Assembly (NCBI GenBank): GCA_910575005.1
Contig: CAJTCL010000017.1
Coordinates: forward strand, 1-64,000
Direction: 5' to 3'
Source: Lachnospiraceae bacterium
GTDB taxonomy: Bacteria > Bacillota > Clostridia > Lachnospirales > Lachnospiraceae
DNA length: 64,000 bases
In this document: positions 53,717-63,297 of the stretch, piece by piece
Layout of the letters: every line of letters begins with the position of its first letter
Numbering within the stretch: position 1 is the stretch's first letter
Notes under the pieces: generated by a model
Database searches by the model: none
What the model saw: the letters and a program-made list of their open reading frames with translations, nothing else
Told to the model about the DNA's origin: nothing
Translations under genes and position numbers: made by a program

Positions 53717-55726
53717 TCAATGGCTTTTTGGCAAAGCGATTTCCTCACCACTTTCTTTTGATAACACATAAATATTGCCTATATCACAGGTAACAGACAT
53801 TGCAGGTATATGACTGATCAATTCCTTGTTATTCCCATCCTTGCCGCAGGAATACAGACATCCGCCGTCCGTCCTGGAAACATAATAGATTGACTGCTCA
53901 TCCATACAGAAATCGTATGCAACTATATTTTCATAAGTGTAAGTTTCATTACTGGAAACGTCATATCTTGTTAAAACCCCCTGTTCATTTTTGTAAAAGA
54001 TGCTTTCCCCATCGAATGAAATATTTCCGTTTGCAGGAATGTCGAGCTTTACAGTTTTTCTGGTATACCGGTTTACTTTTGTTATGCCATCATTGCCAAT
54101 GAAAAACAGGTTATCGTCATTCAGGAAAAAAGCGTGGTGAAAATCCAGGAACTTCCATTTATCCCCCGTTTCATAGTCAATGCCCAAAAGAGAACGCCCA
54201 GAATTAGTCATCTGCTCAAAGATTGTTTTTTCCTCAAAGGTATTCAAATTCAACTCTACAACCGACACTTTCGTTACATTGCTGTTATAGTTTCCCACCC
54301 GGTTGACATAGCTTTCCATAACCGATGTGGTGTAATACAGATATGGCGGACACACATAAAACGCACGTATTTCTTCTTCATCAGAAAATACACCAAACAT
54401 AGGAGAACGTGCTAAAGGATATGTTTCCCCCGTGGAAGTATTTTTGAGAGAATAATCAAAATCCCCTGCATCCCGTATGATTTCATATCCCATACAGTCA
54501 TAGCCTGCCGATGAATTATAGACAACGCTTCCCGTTTTTCCACGGCCTGCACATCCCGTCACTGCCAATGCCAGGCCAAACATGACAACGAAAGCCGCCC
54601 CACGCTTCTTTTGCCCTGATCTCATCAGCCATCTGTTAGAATTGCGCCGTAAAATCCAGACAACAGCCAAAGTACACAAAAGCACGGATACAAAGAGCAA
54701 GGTCAATAGCGTAACTGTGCCAACCTCCGCAAAAATAATTTTCTCATCACCCGTTAGGGCATCGCTCATAACAATATTCCCTGCAAAAAAGTCTGTTCCA
54801 AGCAGAAACGGCAGCGGCAGAGGCAGACGGTAAATGCTGGTTTTTGATAAGCCTATATAGGGAATGATCACGGACACCGCACCTGTAAGCAGGGTGACTG
54901 CATACTTTTTTGCCAAAACGGAAATGAACATCAGTAGTATCGTAAGAAACACACCGCCAAACATCCGGAGCAGCCCTATCAATACATATCCCTCCAACAG
55001 CGACATACTCTTGCTGCTGTCCGCAAAGTAATGGATACTCTGAATCGGATAATCCCCGTCCGGCAGTCCGTATTTGAACCTGTAAAATCCGTATTCAATA
55101 AGCGAAATGCAAAGCGACAGGAAGAGGACAACCGTGGTAATAATGAGTAGCTTATACAGAGCGCTTTTTCGCCCCTCCCTTGCAGTCAGGATCAGGGTGT
55201 CCATCTGGCAGCTGTACTCAGAACAGAAAACAGGCGTAACAATCAGCAAAATGCCAAGGAAGAGAATGAAATTAAGCGTACCTTTGCCAAGAAGCCCCAT
55301 CCATCCGTTTGTCTGGAGAAAACAGCGGTTCCCCGCATTTTGGCAGATATAGAGATACTGCTGATAGATAACCTCAAATCCATTTTGACGCTCCAGAACC
55401 TTCTCTATTTTCCGGCTCTCTTTTTTATATTCACTTTCACTGATCTTCCCGTCATAGTAGTTCTCCAAAAGGCTGTTCTGCCTCTCCTTCGCTTTTGCAA
55501 TCCTCTCCGCCTCCTGCTCCAGATAAAGGGAAGATTCCTCGGTGCAGTATCCGTTTACCTTTTCCAGATACCAGTCATATTCATTTTTATACCGCTCCAT
55601 CGCACTGTCATAAGGGTTGTCGGACAAGGTAAGCCAAACCGTGCCAAAGAGCAGGACAAGGGCAATATAGAACAGCCCCCTTTGCCAGAGCATAATCTTT
55701 TTTACTTCGTACATAAATCCAGACAT
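53717..55726 (-). CDS. ABC-2 permease fused to extracytoplasmic propeller-like domain
   Basis: A 669-residue protein. Residues ~1-365 form a permease: helix near 13-33, a long extracellular coiled helix region (~38-115), and a membrane block of five to six helices. Then a hydrophobic segment with a lipobox-like AVTGCAG (~383) and a ~280-residue domain of short beta blades with YDxx/DxxN patterns (DUF5050-like propeller). The join looks like a membrane protein fused to a lipoprotein. ATG 55726 with GGAGG is chosen. Its N-terminus overlaps the preceding permease gene by 25 bp. Confidence 0.72.
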   Translation of the reverse strand: MSGFMYEVKKIMLWQRGLFYIALVLLFGTVWLTLSDNPYDSAMERYKNEYDWYLEKVNGYCTEESSLYLEQEAERIAKAKERQNSLLENYYDGKISESEYKKESRKIEKVLERQNGFEVIYQQYLYICQNAGNRCFLQTNGWMGLLGKGTLNFILFLGILLIVTPVFCSEYSCQMDTLILTAREGRKSALYKLLIITTVVLFLSLCISLIEYGFYRFKYGLPDGDYPIQSIHYFADSSKSMSLLEGYVLIGLLRMFGGVFLTILLMFISVLAKKYAVTLLTGAVSVIIPYIGLSKTSIYRLPLPLPFLLGTDFFAGNIVMSDALTGDEKIIFAEVGTVTLLTLLFVSVLLCTLAVVWILRRNSNRWLMRSGQKKRGAAFVVMFGLALAVTGCAGRGKTGSVVYNSSAGYDCMGYEIIRDAGDFDYSLKNTSTGETYPLARSPMFGVFSDEEEIRAFYVCPPYLYYTTSVMESYVNRVGNYNSNVTKVSVVELNLNTFEEKTIFEQMTNSGRSLLGIDYETGDKWKFLDFHHAFFLNDDNLFFIGNDGITKVNRYTRKTVKLDIPANGNISFDGESIFYKNEQGVLTRYDVSSNETYTYENIVAYDFCMDEQSIYYVSRTDGGCLYSCGKDGNNKELISHIPAMSVTCDIGNIYVLSKESGEEIALPKSH

Positions 55727-56943
55727 TTTATCCTCCTTTCCCGACAATAAGAGTTCCTTTTAGAAAGCATCATCATTGCCGTTACGGAAACCACCCCTAC
55801 GATTATGGCAAAAATAATAGCTGCCTGGAAACTCTGTACCGGATATCCTGCAAAATCAATAAACTCGGTCTTGCTGAATAGTATGCGGTTAGCAAGCAGC
55901 GAATACGGGTTTATGATTTTGAGCCAGGTATTACTGAAACAGCTCTGTGACGCACCTGTAATAATGAAACACAGAGCTGCTCCGAAATCAGCGACAAACG
56001 GAACAAGGGCATTACGCCCAAACAAGGAAATCAATAGAAACACCATGCTCATCGTCCATACGCCGACTGCCCTTATCACTGCGGACAGAATCGCATATTG
56101 CCATAAATTACAGTTTACCGCAGCCGTGCTGAAATTGCTGACAGCATACAGCGGAAGATCCCCTCCTTGTGTCGTTCCGAAGAAATACGCAAAACCAATA
56201 TAGTCCACAACAGAAAACCATATGGCCACACTGATTACAAACAAGGAAGCCGCAGCAATTTTAGCAAATGTGGTCTTTTTACCGCCGCCCGGATTTGTCA
56301 GCAGCAGCATATCCATCTGCGTTTCCTTTTCGCAGACAAAGGTACTGACAACCCCGTACAGACAAAGAAATAAAACCAATATGCCCGAAAAATCATAGTT
56401 CAGATAATAGTTATACATCTCCTCATAGGCAAAGGCTTTTATGCTCCGTCCAGAATAAAGGTTATAGATCACACTGTTTTTACGTGCTTCATAAGTCTGC
56501 CCCCGTTCTTTGTAAACAGCGGCATTTTCCTTTGCCCTCTCTGACACTTCAAGCGCATAAGTCCGATAATGATAGAAATATTCCATAGGCTCCACATAGT
56601 ATTTTTCCAGGATATTCCGGTCACTGTATATATTCCCCGTCATCATATCCGGATTGTCTTTGGCTGTGCTTGCTGTCATATCAGCCGTAGCGTCTGCCAA
56701 CGGCTGATATATGGAAAGAAGATGATTGATTTTTTCAGCAGTGATCTCCCCTCTGTAATCCTCATAAAGCTGCCAATACACGCTGTTCCAACTACGGCTG
56801 TCATTTCCGTCCGCCAGGTAGGAATACGAGTGGAATTCGCTGTTTATTTTTAACAGGTTCATTACACTGAACAATATGAGTACAACAAGTATTGACCGCT
56901 TGCAGAATAATTTGTAAAATTCATATTTGATTAAGCGTGTCAT
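55702..56943 (-). CDS. ABC-2 type permease
   Basis: A 413-residue permease starting TRLIKYEFYKLFCKRSILVV. One N-terminal helix, a ~150-residue extracellular region, then six helices, with FVCEKETQMDMLLLTNPGG as cytosolic coupling segment. It pairs with the fused permease (which has a matching SEYSCQMDTLILTAREG) to form a heterodimer driven by the ATPase upstream. Substrate unknown. Confidence 0.85.
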   Translation of the reverse strand: MTRLIKYEFYKLFCKRSILVVLILFSVMNLLKINSEFHSYSYLADGNDSRSWNSVYWQLYEDYRGEITAEKINHLLSIYQPLADATADMTASTAKDNPDMMTGNIYSDRNILEKYYVEPMEYFYHYRTYALEVSERAKENAAVYKERGQTYEARKNSVIYNLYSGRSIKAFAYEEMYNYYLNYDFSGILVLFLCLYGVVSTFVCEKETQMDMLLLTNPGGGKKTTFAKIAAASLFVISVAIWFSVVDYIGFAYFFGTTQGGDLPLYAVSNFSTAAVNCNLWQYAILSAVIRAVGVWTMSMVFLLISLFGRNALVPFVADFGAALCFIITGASQSCFSNTWLKIINPYSLLANRILFSKTEFIDFAGYPVQSFQAAIIFAIIVGVVSVTAMMMLSKRNSYCRERRIKCLDLCTK

Positions 56944-56960
56944 ATTATCTCTCCCTTAAC

Positions 56961-57824
56961 TCATTGCCCACGGAAGTAATACAGAAATACATCTTCCAGG
57001 TTAGGGGAAACCTTTACTGCGTCTGAAGCAGGCAGCATATCGCTTACGATTCTTACTAAAAAGCGTTCCCCCTGCTGTTTCATATTGCTGACATAATATT
57101 GGCTGCCAAGTCTGGCAGCGTCTTCCCCGTTTACTGTCACCTCCCACACTTTCCCATAGATATTCTGTTCTAATGTGTCGGTAGTTCCCTGGGTTATTAA
57201 GGAGCCTTCCTTTAAGATCATAATCTCCTTTGCGATACACTCCACATCGGAAACGATATGGGTGGCCAGCAAAATTGTCCGCCCCTGTGCGAATTTTGAG
57301 ATCAGGTTGCGAAAGCGGATACGTTCACTGGGATCAAGCCCTGCTGTCGGCTCATCCAAAATAAGAATTTCAGGATCGCCCAGCATCGCCTGGACAATGC
57401 CGACCCTCTGCCGCATACCACCGGAAAGAGCACCAATCTTTTTATCTTTAGCATTTGAAAGATTGACAATGGCCAGAAGCTCCAAAGCCCGTTTTTTTCC
57501 CTGTTCGTCAGGGATTCCTTTCAGCGCACACATATACAGCAGAAAATCCATCACTGTAAAATCTCGGTAGAAGATAGGATATTGCGGCATATATCCGATT
57601 TTTGACAAGAAGTCCTTACCCAAAGTTCCTGCATCCTGCCCGTCAATCAAAACCGTTCCGCCATCGCTTCCCAAAATACCCACAAATATATTGATCAGTG
57701 TCGTCTTTCCCGCACCGTTAGCGCCCAAAAGCCCATAGACACCCTCCGTAAGTTCCGTGGTAAAATCCTTCAGGGCATACTTGCCCTTATACTGCTTTGA
57801 AACATTTCGTAATGATATTTTCAT
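56961..57824 (-). CDS. ABC transporter ATPase
   Basis: A 287-residue ABC subunit: Walker A LGANGAGKTT, signature LSGGMRQRVG, Walker B ILILDEPTAGLD, H-loop ATHIVSD, and an extended C-terminus. ATG 57824 is used; it lies a few bases after the lipoprotein stop. It serves the two following permeases. Confidence 0.92.
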   Translation of the reverse strand: MKISLRNVSKQYKGKYALKDFTTELTEGVYGLLGANGAGKTTLINIFVGILGSDGGTVLIDGQDAGTLGKDFLSKIGYMPQYPIFYRDFTVMDFLLYMCALKGIPDEQGKKRALELLAIVNLSNAKDKKIGALSGGMRQRVGIVQAMLGDPEILILDEPTAGLDPSERIRFRNLISKFAQGRTILLATHIVSDVECIAKEIMILKEGSLITQGTTDTLEQNIYGKVWEVTVNGEDAARLGSQYYVSNMKQQGERFLVRIVSDMLPASDAVKVSPNLEDVFLYYFRGQ

Positions 57825-57830
57825 CAAGAA

Positions 57831-59093
57831 TTACCCCATAAAGCCAAAAGTTGTTATCAAGGTGCTTACCTCGTCAATACCCCGTCCAAGCACAACGATA
57901 CAGGTGCCGGATTCATCCAAAATCAAAATCTGTGGAACACGCAGGAAATAGGTACTGTTGCTGTCCTGAACGGTTTCCGTATGGATACTTTTTCCCGATG
58001 CCGTATCATAAATGTTGATTGTAACACTGCTTTCCTCCAAAATAGCAGTAGCCACATATTTTCCCTGCCCGGAGCAGTAAACACCGTCTTTTCCTTCACT
58101 GCGGCTTGAGAACGACATCGTTTTTTCTGTATTGGATATGATATCAAGCATCAGCAGGGTTCCATTATTTTTGTCAAAGCTCTGGGGCATAATAAGCAGG
58201 TTTCCGCCCTTTTGCACTTCTTCCGTATCTACCTTGTAATCCCCCTTTTTGGTAATCGTGAGATTTGCGCTATCTGTGGATACTGTACCATAAACACTGA
58301 CCCCATCCCCGCCAATGGAGGTATCTGTAGCCATGCCTACATAGAATAAAGTGTTGTTCCCTGTAAAGGTAAGGCTGTCCATAGTTACAATCTGCATATT
58401 ACCTGCTGTGCCTTCTTCGGAATAGTTCAGAATGGTACGAACCTTCCGGGAAGAAATATCATAAAGGTAAAGCCCCTGAAGTCCGCCGAAAGCAACCTGT
58501 TTTCCGTCCTGTGAAATAGCGATTCCTGTGATCTGCGAGGTAAAATCGTCACTTAATAATCCGCTAAAGGAAATGGTATCCTGAATAGCAAAGTCCTTAT
58601 TCAGTATGTATCCATTGATACCGCCGCTTTCTGATGTAGCAAATGAACCATTGCTGTCGCCGCCAGCCTTTCCCTGGCCCACAACAAAGTAGCCGTCTGT
58701 AAAGGTCTGTACGCATAAGTCTCCCATGGAAATATCCGCACTTGCGATCGTTTCGCCTTTCCCCGTATCGTAAAGATAAAGCTGATCCGCCGCAACGATA
58801 ATCCGGCTTCCATCGGCATAATAGCAGCCGCTGACCTTTCCTGAAAAATCGGAATCCTTGAACCTACTGACCGCCATAATATTTTTATCTGTACCGTTAT
58901 CCTGCGGATCAATCATGTTCATTTCGCTGCTTTCATTTCCGGTATTTTCCGATGAATCATCTTCTACGGATTGCGGTTCCATGTTTATGGCTCCATTTTC
59001 AGAGCTGTTCCCATTCTCTTGTCTATCCCCGCAGGCCGACAGATGAAGCGCCAAAGCAAGCATAAGTATCATACACATCCATTTTGTTTTCAT
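57831..59093 (-). CDS. Lipoprotein with beta-propeller-like repeats
   Basis: A 420-residue lipoprotein (LHLSAC lipobox), an acidic Ser/Asn/Glu-rich linker (~25-70), then repeated blades such as GIAISQDGKQVAFGGLQGLYL, ending YDTASGKSIHTETV and a last ILDESGTCIVVLG. Probably an outer-surface binding or scaffold component of the ABC system. Three nucleotides separate it from the preceding lipoprotein gene. Confidence 0.78.
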   Translation of the reverse strand: MKTKWMCMILMLALALHLSACGDRQENGNSSENGAINMEPQSVEDDSSENTGNESSEMNMIDPQDNGTDKNIMAVSRFKDSDFSGKVSGCYYADGSRIIVAADQLYLYDTGKGETIASADISMGDLCVQTFTDGYFVVGQGKAGGDSNGSFATSESGGINGYILNKDFAIQDTISFSGLLSDDFTSQITGIAISQDGKQVAFGGLQGLYLYDISSRKVRTILNYSEEGTAGNMQIVTMDSLTFTGNNTLFYVGMATDTSIGGDGVSVYGTVSTDSANLTITKKGDYKVDTEEVQKGGNLLIMPQSFDKNNGTLLMLDIISNTEKTMSFSSRSEGKDGVYCSGQGKYVATAILEESSVTINIYDTASGKSIHTETVQDSNSTYFLRVPQILILDESGTCIVVLGRGIDEVSTLITTFGFMG

Positions 59094-59095
59094 TT

Positions 59096-60133
59096 TTAGT
59101 CCTCCTTGTATAATAAAATTGAACCTGTTTTACTTGTAACTGAATTTCCGTCCGCTGCAACGGCTGTCGCATAAAAAGTATTGAAACCATCCAGCTTAGC
59201 GGTATCTATGGTTGCTTCAATGATCCACACATTTCCTTTGCTTAATGTTACATCACAGGAAACCGCTCCATCAAAAAATATAGGCTTATGGTTTAAGAAA
59301 AATGATATGCCATATCTTGCACCTGGCGTTCCACAAAGGGTGTAGCGCACGGTAATCGTATCTTTCCCTGTAAGGTTGATATTGTCATACACCACCTCGC
59401 CGTCATAGACAAGCGTCCAATAGACACTGTTATCCAGGGTATCCATCGTAACGCCATTCCATCCTGCTCTCACAAGCTCATTCTCAATAAAAGAGGAAGT
59501 GACTTTTTCCTCTGAAATGCTGACATCACGAAAAGCAGTTATACTTTCTCCATTAATGCTGTCATTTTCCGGAGCATCCTCATTAAAATGCAGTTTCAGC
59601 ACCCTTTCAAAACTCTGATGATACCAACCATAGCTTGATGTTTCTTTCATATCAGGCTGGAAATCGGGCCTGGTGACGCTCACGACCGTCATATTCAGGG
59701 TATCGCCTTTTTTCCCTGTGTCCGGTGTGAACACAAAGGAAAATTTCTCTTCGTGCTTTTCTGATGTCCGGAAGCAGTGGAGATACTCGTATTCCGCCCC
59801 TGTGTCGTTCACCTTGTAGGCTTGCGGCTTTCCGTCCAAAAAAAGCAGGAAGCCAATGCTGTCCAATTTCCCCTCTGATGAAAACTGATAGTCCAGGACA
59901 AATTCTCCGCCATTATACTCATAAGGCAAAACACTCTGGTCATCCGCTCTGGCGGGATCCGCTTCCCAATGGCTGAGAAACCCTAAATCTCCGTCCTCCT
60001 GCGCCCCGGCGAATGGGTCTTCTTCTACAGTTTGCGGCGGGGCATTCTCGTCCGCAATATTATAATTTCCGCAGGCCGCCACAGCAAAGGGCAAAACAAA
60101 AATCATAGCTAATGATAAGAATCGCTTTCGCAT
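59096..60133 (-). CDS. Extracellular lipoprotein, beta-sandwich type
   Basis: A 345-residue lipoprotein (AVAACG). Linker, then two beta-rich regions (VLDYQFSSEGKLDSIGFLLF and later ARYGISFFLNHKPIFFDGAV) that look like jelly-roll or Ig-like sandwiches. No family recognised. First gene of the operon, RBS AAGGAGGATG. A minus-strand TATAAT (60166-60171) lies upstream with TTGACT/TTGACC words at non-standard spacing, which could be activator half-sites. Confidence 0.7.
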   Translation of the reverse strand: MRKRFLSLAMIFVLPFAVAACGNYNIADENAPPQTVEEDPFAGAQEDGDLGFLSHWEADPARADDQSVLPYEYNGGEFVLDYQFSSEGKLDSIGFLLFLDGKPQAYKVNDTGAEYEYLHCFRTSEKHEEKFSFVFTPDTGKKGDTLNMTVVSVTRPDFQPDMKETSSYGWYHQSFERVLKLHFNEDAPENDSINGESITAFRDVSISEEKVTSSFIENELVRAGWNGVTMDTLDNSVYWTLVYDGEVVYDNINLTGKDTITVRYTLCGTPGARYGISFFLNHKPIFFDGAVSCDVTLSKGNVWIIEATIDTAKLDGFNTFYATAVAADGNSVTSKTGSILLYKED

Positions 60134-60244
60134 CGTCCATCCTCCTTGTTTTAGATTCGACTTTCATTATAAAAACCAAAAGTCAAAATGTGGTCAAGGA
60201 ATAGAAAAAAATTTCCGGAGAAACAGCTTAGTTCTTTATTTACA

Positions 60245-60294
60245 TTAAAGAGAGCCAACAAACTGTGATTTCTCACAAGTCTGTTGGCTCTTGG
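60245..60294 (-). terminator. Terminator of the GNAT gene
   Basis: AAGAGCCAACAGACTTGTGA folds back on TCACAGTTTGTTGGCTCTCTT; leftward exit is T/A rich. Confidence 0.75.
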
Positions 60295-60331
60295 CGTAGT
60301 TATTCTGCCAGGCAAACCGGAAGTCGTATTG

Positions 60332-60805
60332 TCACAAACGACAAAGCATAATGTACTCTTCCCCGTTTTCATCCACAATTTCAAATCCTGTTTTTTGATA
60401 CATTCTCACAGCATAGTTGGCTTTTTGTACTGCGAGTGATGCTTGTTTATACCCTCTGTCTTTCAGAATACGAAGCATTTTTTTCATCAAATCAGTACCT
60501 ATTCCAAATCCCCGATAATCTTTATATAAAGAAATGGCAAAGGACGGAGTGTCGTTGTCTATATGTCCATAATCATCCATAATACGCACCCAAACAGCAC
60601 CAATAATCTTTTTATCAACTTCCGCAACCAAACCTATATCGTCTTTTTTCTTACCAAAGTCGGTTGTATATACCTGCAATTCCGGCTGATTGATAATTGA
60701 TTTGGGTGGTGCGAGCATTCCCTCCGGCACAAAGATAGCTTCATACAAAAAATCTTGAAGCAGACTGACTTCTCCCTCTAAGATTTTTCTAATTTTGTAA
60801 TTCAT
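60332..60805 (-). CDS. GNAT family N-acetyltransferase
   Basis: A 157-residue acetyltransferase. The acetyl-CoA motif is YRGFGIGTDLMKKMLRIL, preceded by IGAVWVRIMDDYGHID and followed by YQKTGFEIVDENGEEYIM. The N-terminal EGEVSLLQDFLYEAIFVPEG suggests the group acting on amino groups of small molecules. RBS AGGAGG. Single gene with own terminator. Confidence 0.87.
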   Translation of the reverse strand: MNYKIRKILEGEVSLLQDFLYEAIFVPEGMLAPPKSIINQPELQVYTTDFGKKKDDIGLVAEVDKKIIGAVWVRIMDDYGHIDNDTPSFAISLYKDYRGFGIGTDLMKKMLRILKDRGYKQASLAVQKANYAVRMYQKTGFEIVDENGEEYIMLCRL

Positions 60806-60849
60806 AACTGCCTCCTACGAATAACAATTTATCTATTTTGCAACAAATT

Positions 60850-61737
60850 TTAGCATCCCAAAAGCTCCTGGACGGCTTCTTCCCAATATATTTCGGGGAT
60901 ATTGTACCAGTCGCATTTCCCGGTTTCTTCCCTGCAAAGCTCCATTGCCCTGCCCAATACCGTTCCATGGGAAATCTCCCCTGCAAGCATCCCGTATTTT
61001 GTCACCCGACACCAGTACGGTGCCGCATCCCAAAGCCTCGATTCTTCCATTTCCTTTATCACTTTTTTCTTATCGTAATCAAGGCTTATAAACTGATGCC
61101 CCCCATTCTTCCCCGTTCTGCTACAGAATCATAAACTGGGCTTTTCCCCCGCTATATAAAGAAGCGCCTACCGAGCCGGGATTTAACAAAATCTTTCCTT
61201 CATGGGAAAAGCTTCCCCGAACATGTGTATGCCCGCATAGAATATACTGCCCTGCACACCTTTCCATGATCCCTTTTGTATTTTCACCATCCGGAAATAT
61301 TTTTTCATTATTCTTATCCGGCGAACCATGGCACGCCAGGATTGAGCCTGCCCCGTCAAATGTGATTTCACGGCAGAGTGGAAGACTTTCAAAGAAACCA
61401 ATATCCTTATCCGTCAGGTTTTCATAGCAGTACTTCATTGCGCCTACCGTTGAATTTCCGTTTTTCCATACGCAATTTTCATCGTATTTCCGGCTGATCC
61501 AGTAGTCTTCTTTATTTCCTCGCAGGAAAAAGCAGGTGTATTTTTCTTTCAAAGAATATAGGATTTCCATCGTTTTTTGCGGGTAGGGAAATTCCCCCAA
61601 ATAATCCCCCAGAAAAATAAATGCGCGGATTCCCATACCCAAAACATATTCCAGGCACTTTTGGAACGCTATGTAATTACCATGTATGTCGGAGAGGACA
61701 ACTATTTTCTCATTTGCTATTTTTTCATACCGACCAT
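60850..61737 (-). pseudogene. Metallophosphoesterase, broken by three lesions
   Basis: The reading is MVGMKK then ANEKIVVLSDIHGNY, FIFLGDYLGEFP, FLRGNKED, ACHGSPD, CGHTHVRGSF, which are the metal-binding blocks of a YfcE-like phosphoesterase, with a C-terminal SRLWDAAPYWCRVTKYGMLA domain. Breaks: (1) AAAAAA after ATG 61728 needs a seventh A to enter the main frame; (2) TAG after QFMIL at 61121; (3) a G6 run near 61105 needs one base fewer to reach the C-terminal frame. RBS GGAGGAAG sits before ATG 61737. Confidence 0.72.
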
Positions 61738-61799
61738 ATCTTCCTCCTGCAAATCATCATTTTATGTTCTCTGCAACTTCCCGACAAATGGGAATTTAA

Positions 61800-63258
61800 C
61801 TACCTCTTAATTAATCGTTTAATTTGGGGAAGTATGAAACTCCCTAACAAATATAAATTACACAGATATACAAATAGATTTCCAATATACGAATAAAGAG
61901 TAAAGCGTCCTTTCATAGCAACCTGTGCTGATAATGTCTTTGTATCAGACTGAAAGTAATTGGTCTGTGCCAACACACAGCCCTTAACATTTGAAACAAT
62001 CGACATTCTGTTATTTGTATGTCTGATTATATTACTTCCATTTTCAACCCCACGCACAATCGCTGTCTTTGCAGTTAATAATGTCATTTCTTTCCAATCC
62101 GAAGCTGGAACAATTAGTATATCTACATTATTTCTACCTGCCTGCTGTATTTTAGACAAAAATGCCATATCAGAACATATAAACGGCGCAATTCTACCAT
62201 ATTCTGTATCAAAACTTTTTAGCATTCCATCTCCTTTTTGACACAATTCTCCGATTGAATGTCCATGCTTAAAATATTCTGATATTAGTTCTCCTTGTGG
62301 ATTAAATGCTACTGTTTTATTTTCCTTTAAGTCCTCGTAAGGGGTTTTCACCAGTAATGAAACAATCAAATTTTGCCATATCCGACGCTCGTTGCAGAAG
62401 CATATCTTCATCTTGTTTTAAAACCGCTCCATTCAGTTCAGACCAAAAAACAATCTTTGCACCTGCTCGTGCTTCCAGCTCTGTTTTTAGGAAAAGTTCA
62501 TCAGCTACTGATGATAGTTTCTTCCTTGTATTTGTAATATTTTCATCAGTAAATGTGTTGGTATAAAATGTAGAATATACATCTTTATCATTATTTAACA
62601 GCTCTGAAATCGGAACGGTTACTCCAGCGATTCTAACACTTCTATCTGAATTTCCTGCAAAATGAAACATAACAACTCCATAGACAAATACCAAGCAAAT
62701 TACAGAACCCTATACGATTATGTATTTTCTGATGTATTCTTTTCTGCTTTTATTATTCCAAATCCATATAACCATTGCCGCCGTCCAATACATTAAAAAG
62801 GTGATTCCGTAAATCCCTGTTACCGTTACTATTTGTAGCAGGTATAGATTTTGGTATTGTGTATAAGCGTCAGACAACCCGCCCAAAATAGGATATATCA
62901 AATAGATGATATATTCTATTGATACCATTATACTTGCAAAAATAACAGTATCTTGAAATCTCATTTTTGATTTAGACCAATAGATATATGGTAAAATTTT
63001 CAGAAAAGCTACCAAAAAAGCTACCACTATACATATTTTTATATCCATTCCGATGGCTTTTTCAAACTGGAAAACAAACCCGATGACATATATTGAGCCA
63101 ATTATAAGATATACTTTTCGGGTATGATTGAGAGAAAGCATATGTAAAAATAAAATTGGATAAATCCATGCAAAGAACGGGATACACCATTCTCCATTGG
63201 ACATTACATAAATTAAAAAAGCTAAGATTATGAAAACTGCAAATCGGTTATTTTTCAT
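61800..63258 (-). pseudogene. Apolipoprotein N-acyltransferase-like protein, broken
   Basis: An Lnt-like layout: five to six membrane helices (63258-62710), a TAG at 62710-62712 in frame, continuing GSVICLVFVYGVVMFHFAG and a CN-hydrolase domain with the Glu region (IVFWSELNGAV). A frameshift in the CCCC run near 62340 then leads to YEDLKENKTVAFNPQGE, catalytic Cys in FICSDMAF, VPASDWKEM, and a last membrane helix. Two separate lesions mean it is inactive unless recoded. True Lnt is rare in Firmicutes, so the family role is uncertain. Confidence 0.68.
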
Positions 63259-63297
63259 TGCTAAAATTGCTTTCTTACATTCTCTATAAACTTCAAT

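Noticed and set aside
61577-61896. Plus-strand frames of 77-91 codons over the phosphoesterase start.
   Set aside because: No ribosome site or family match, and the minus strand carries clear metallophosphoesterase motifs.
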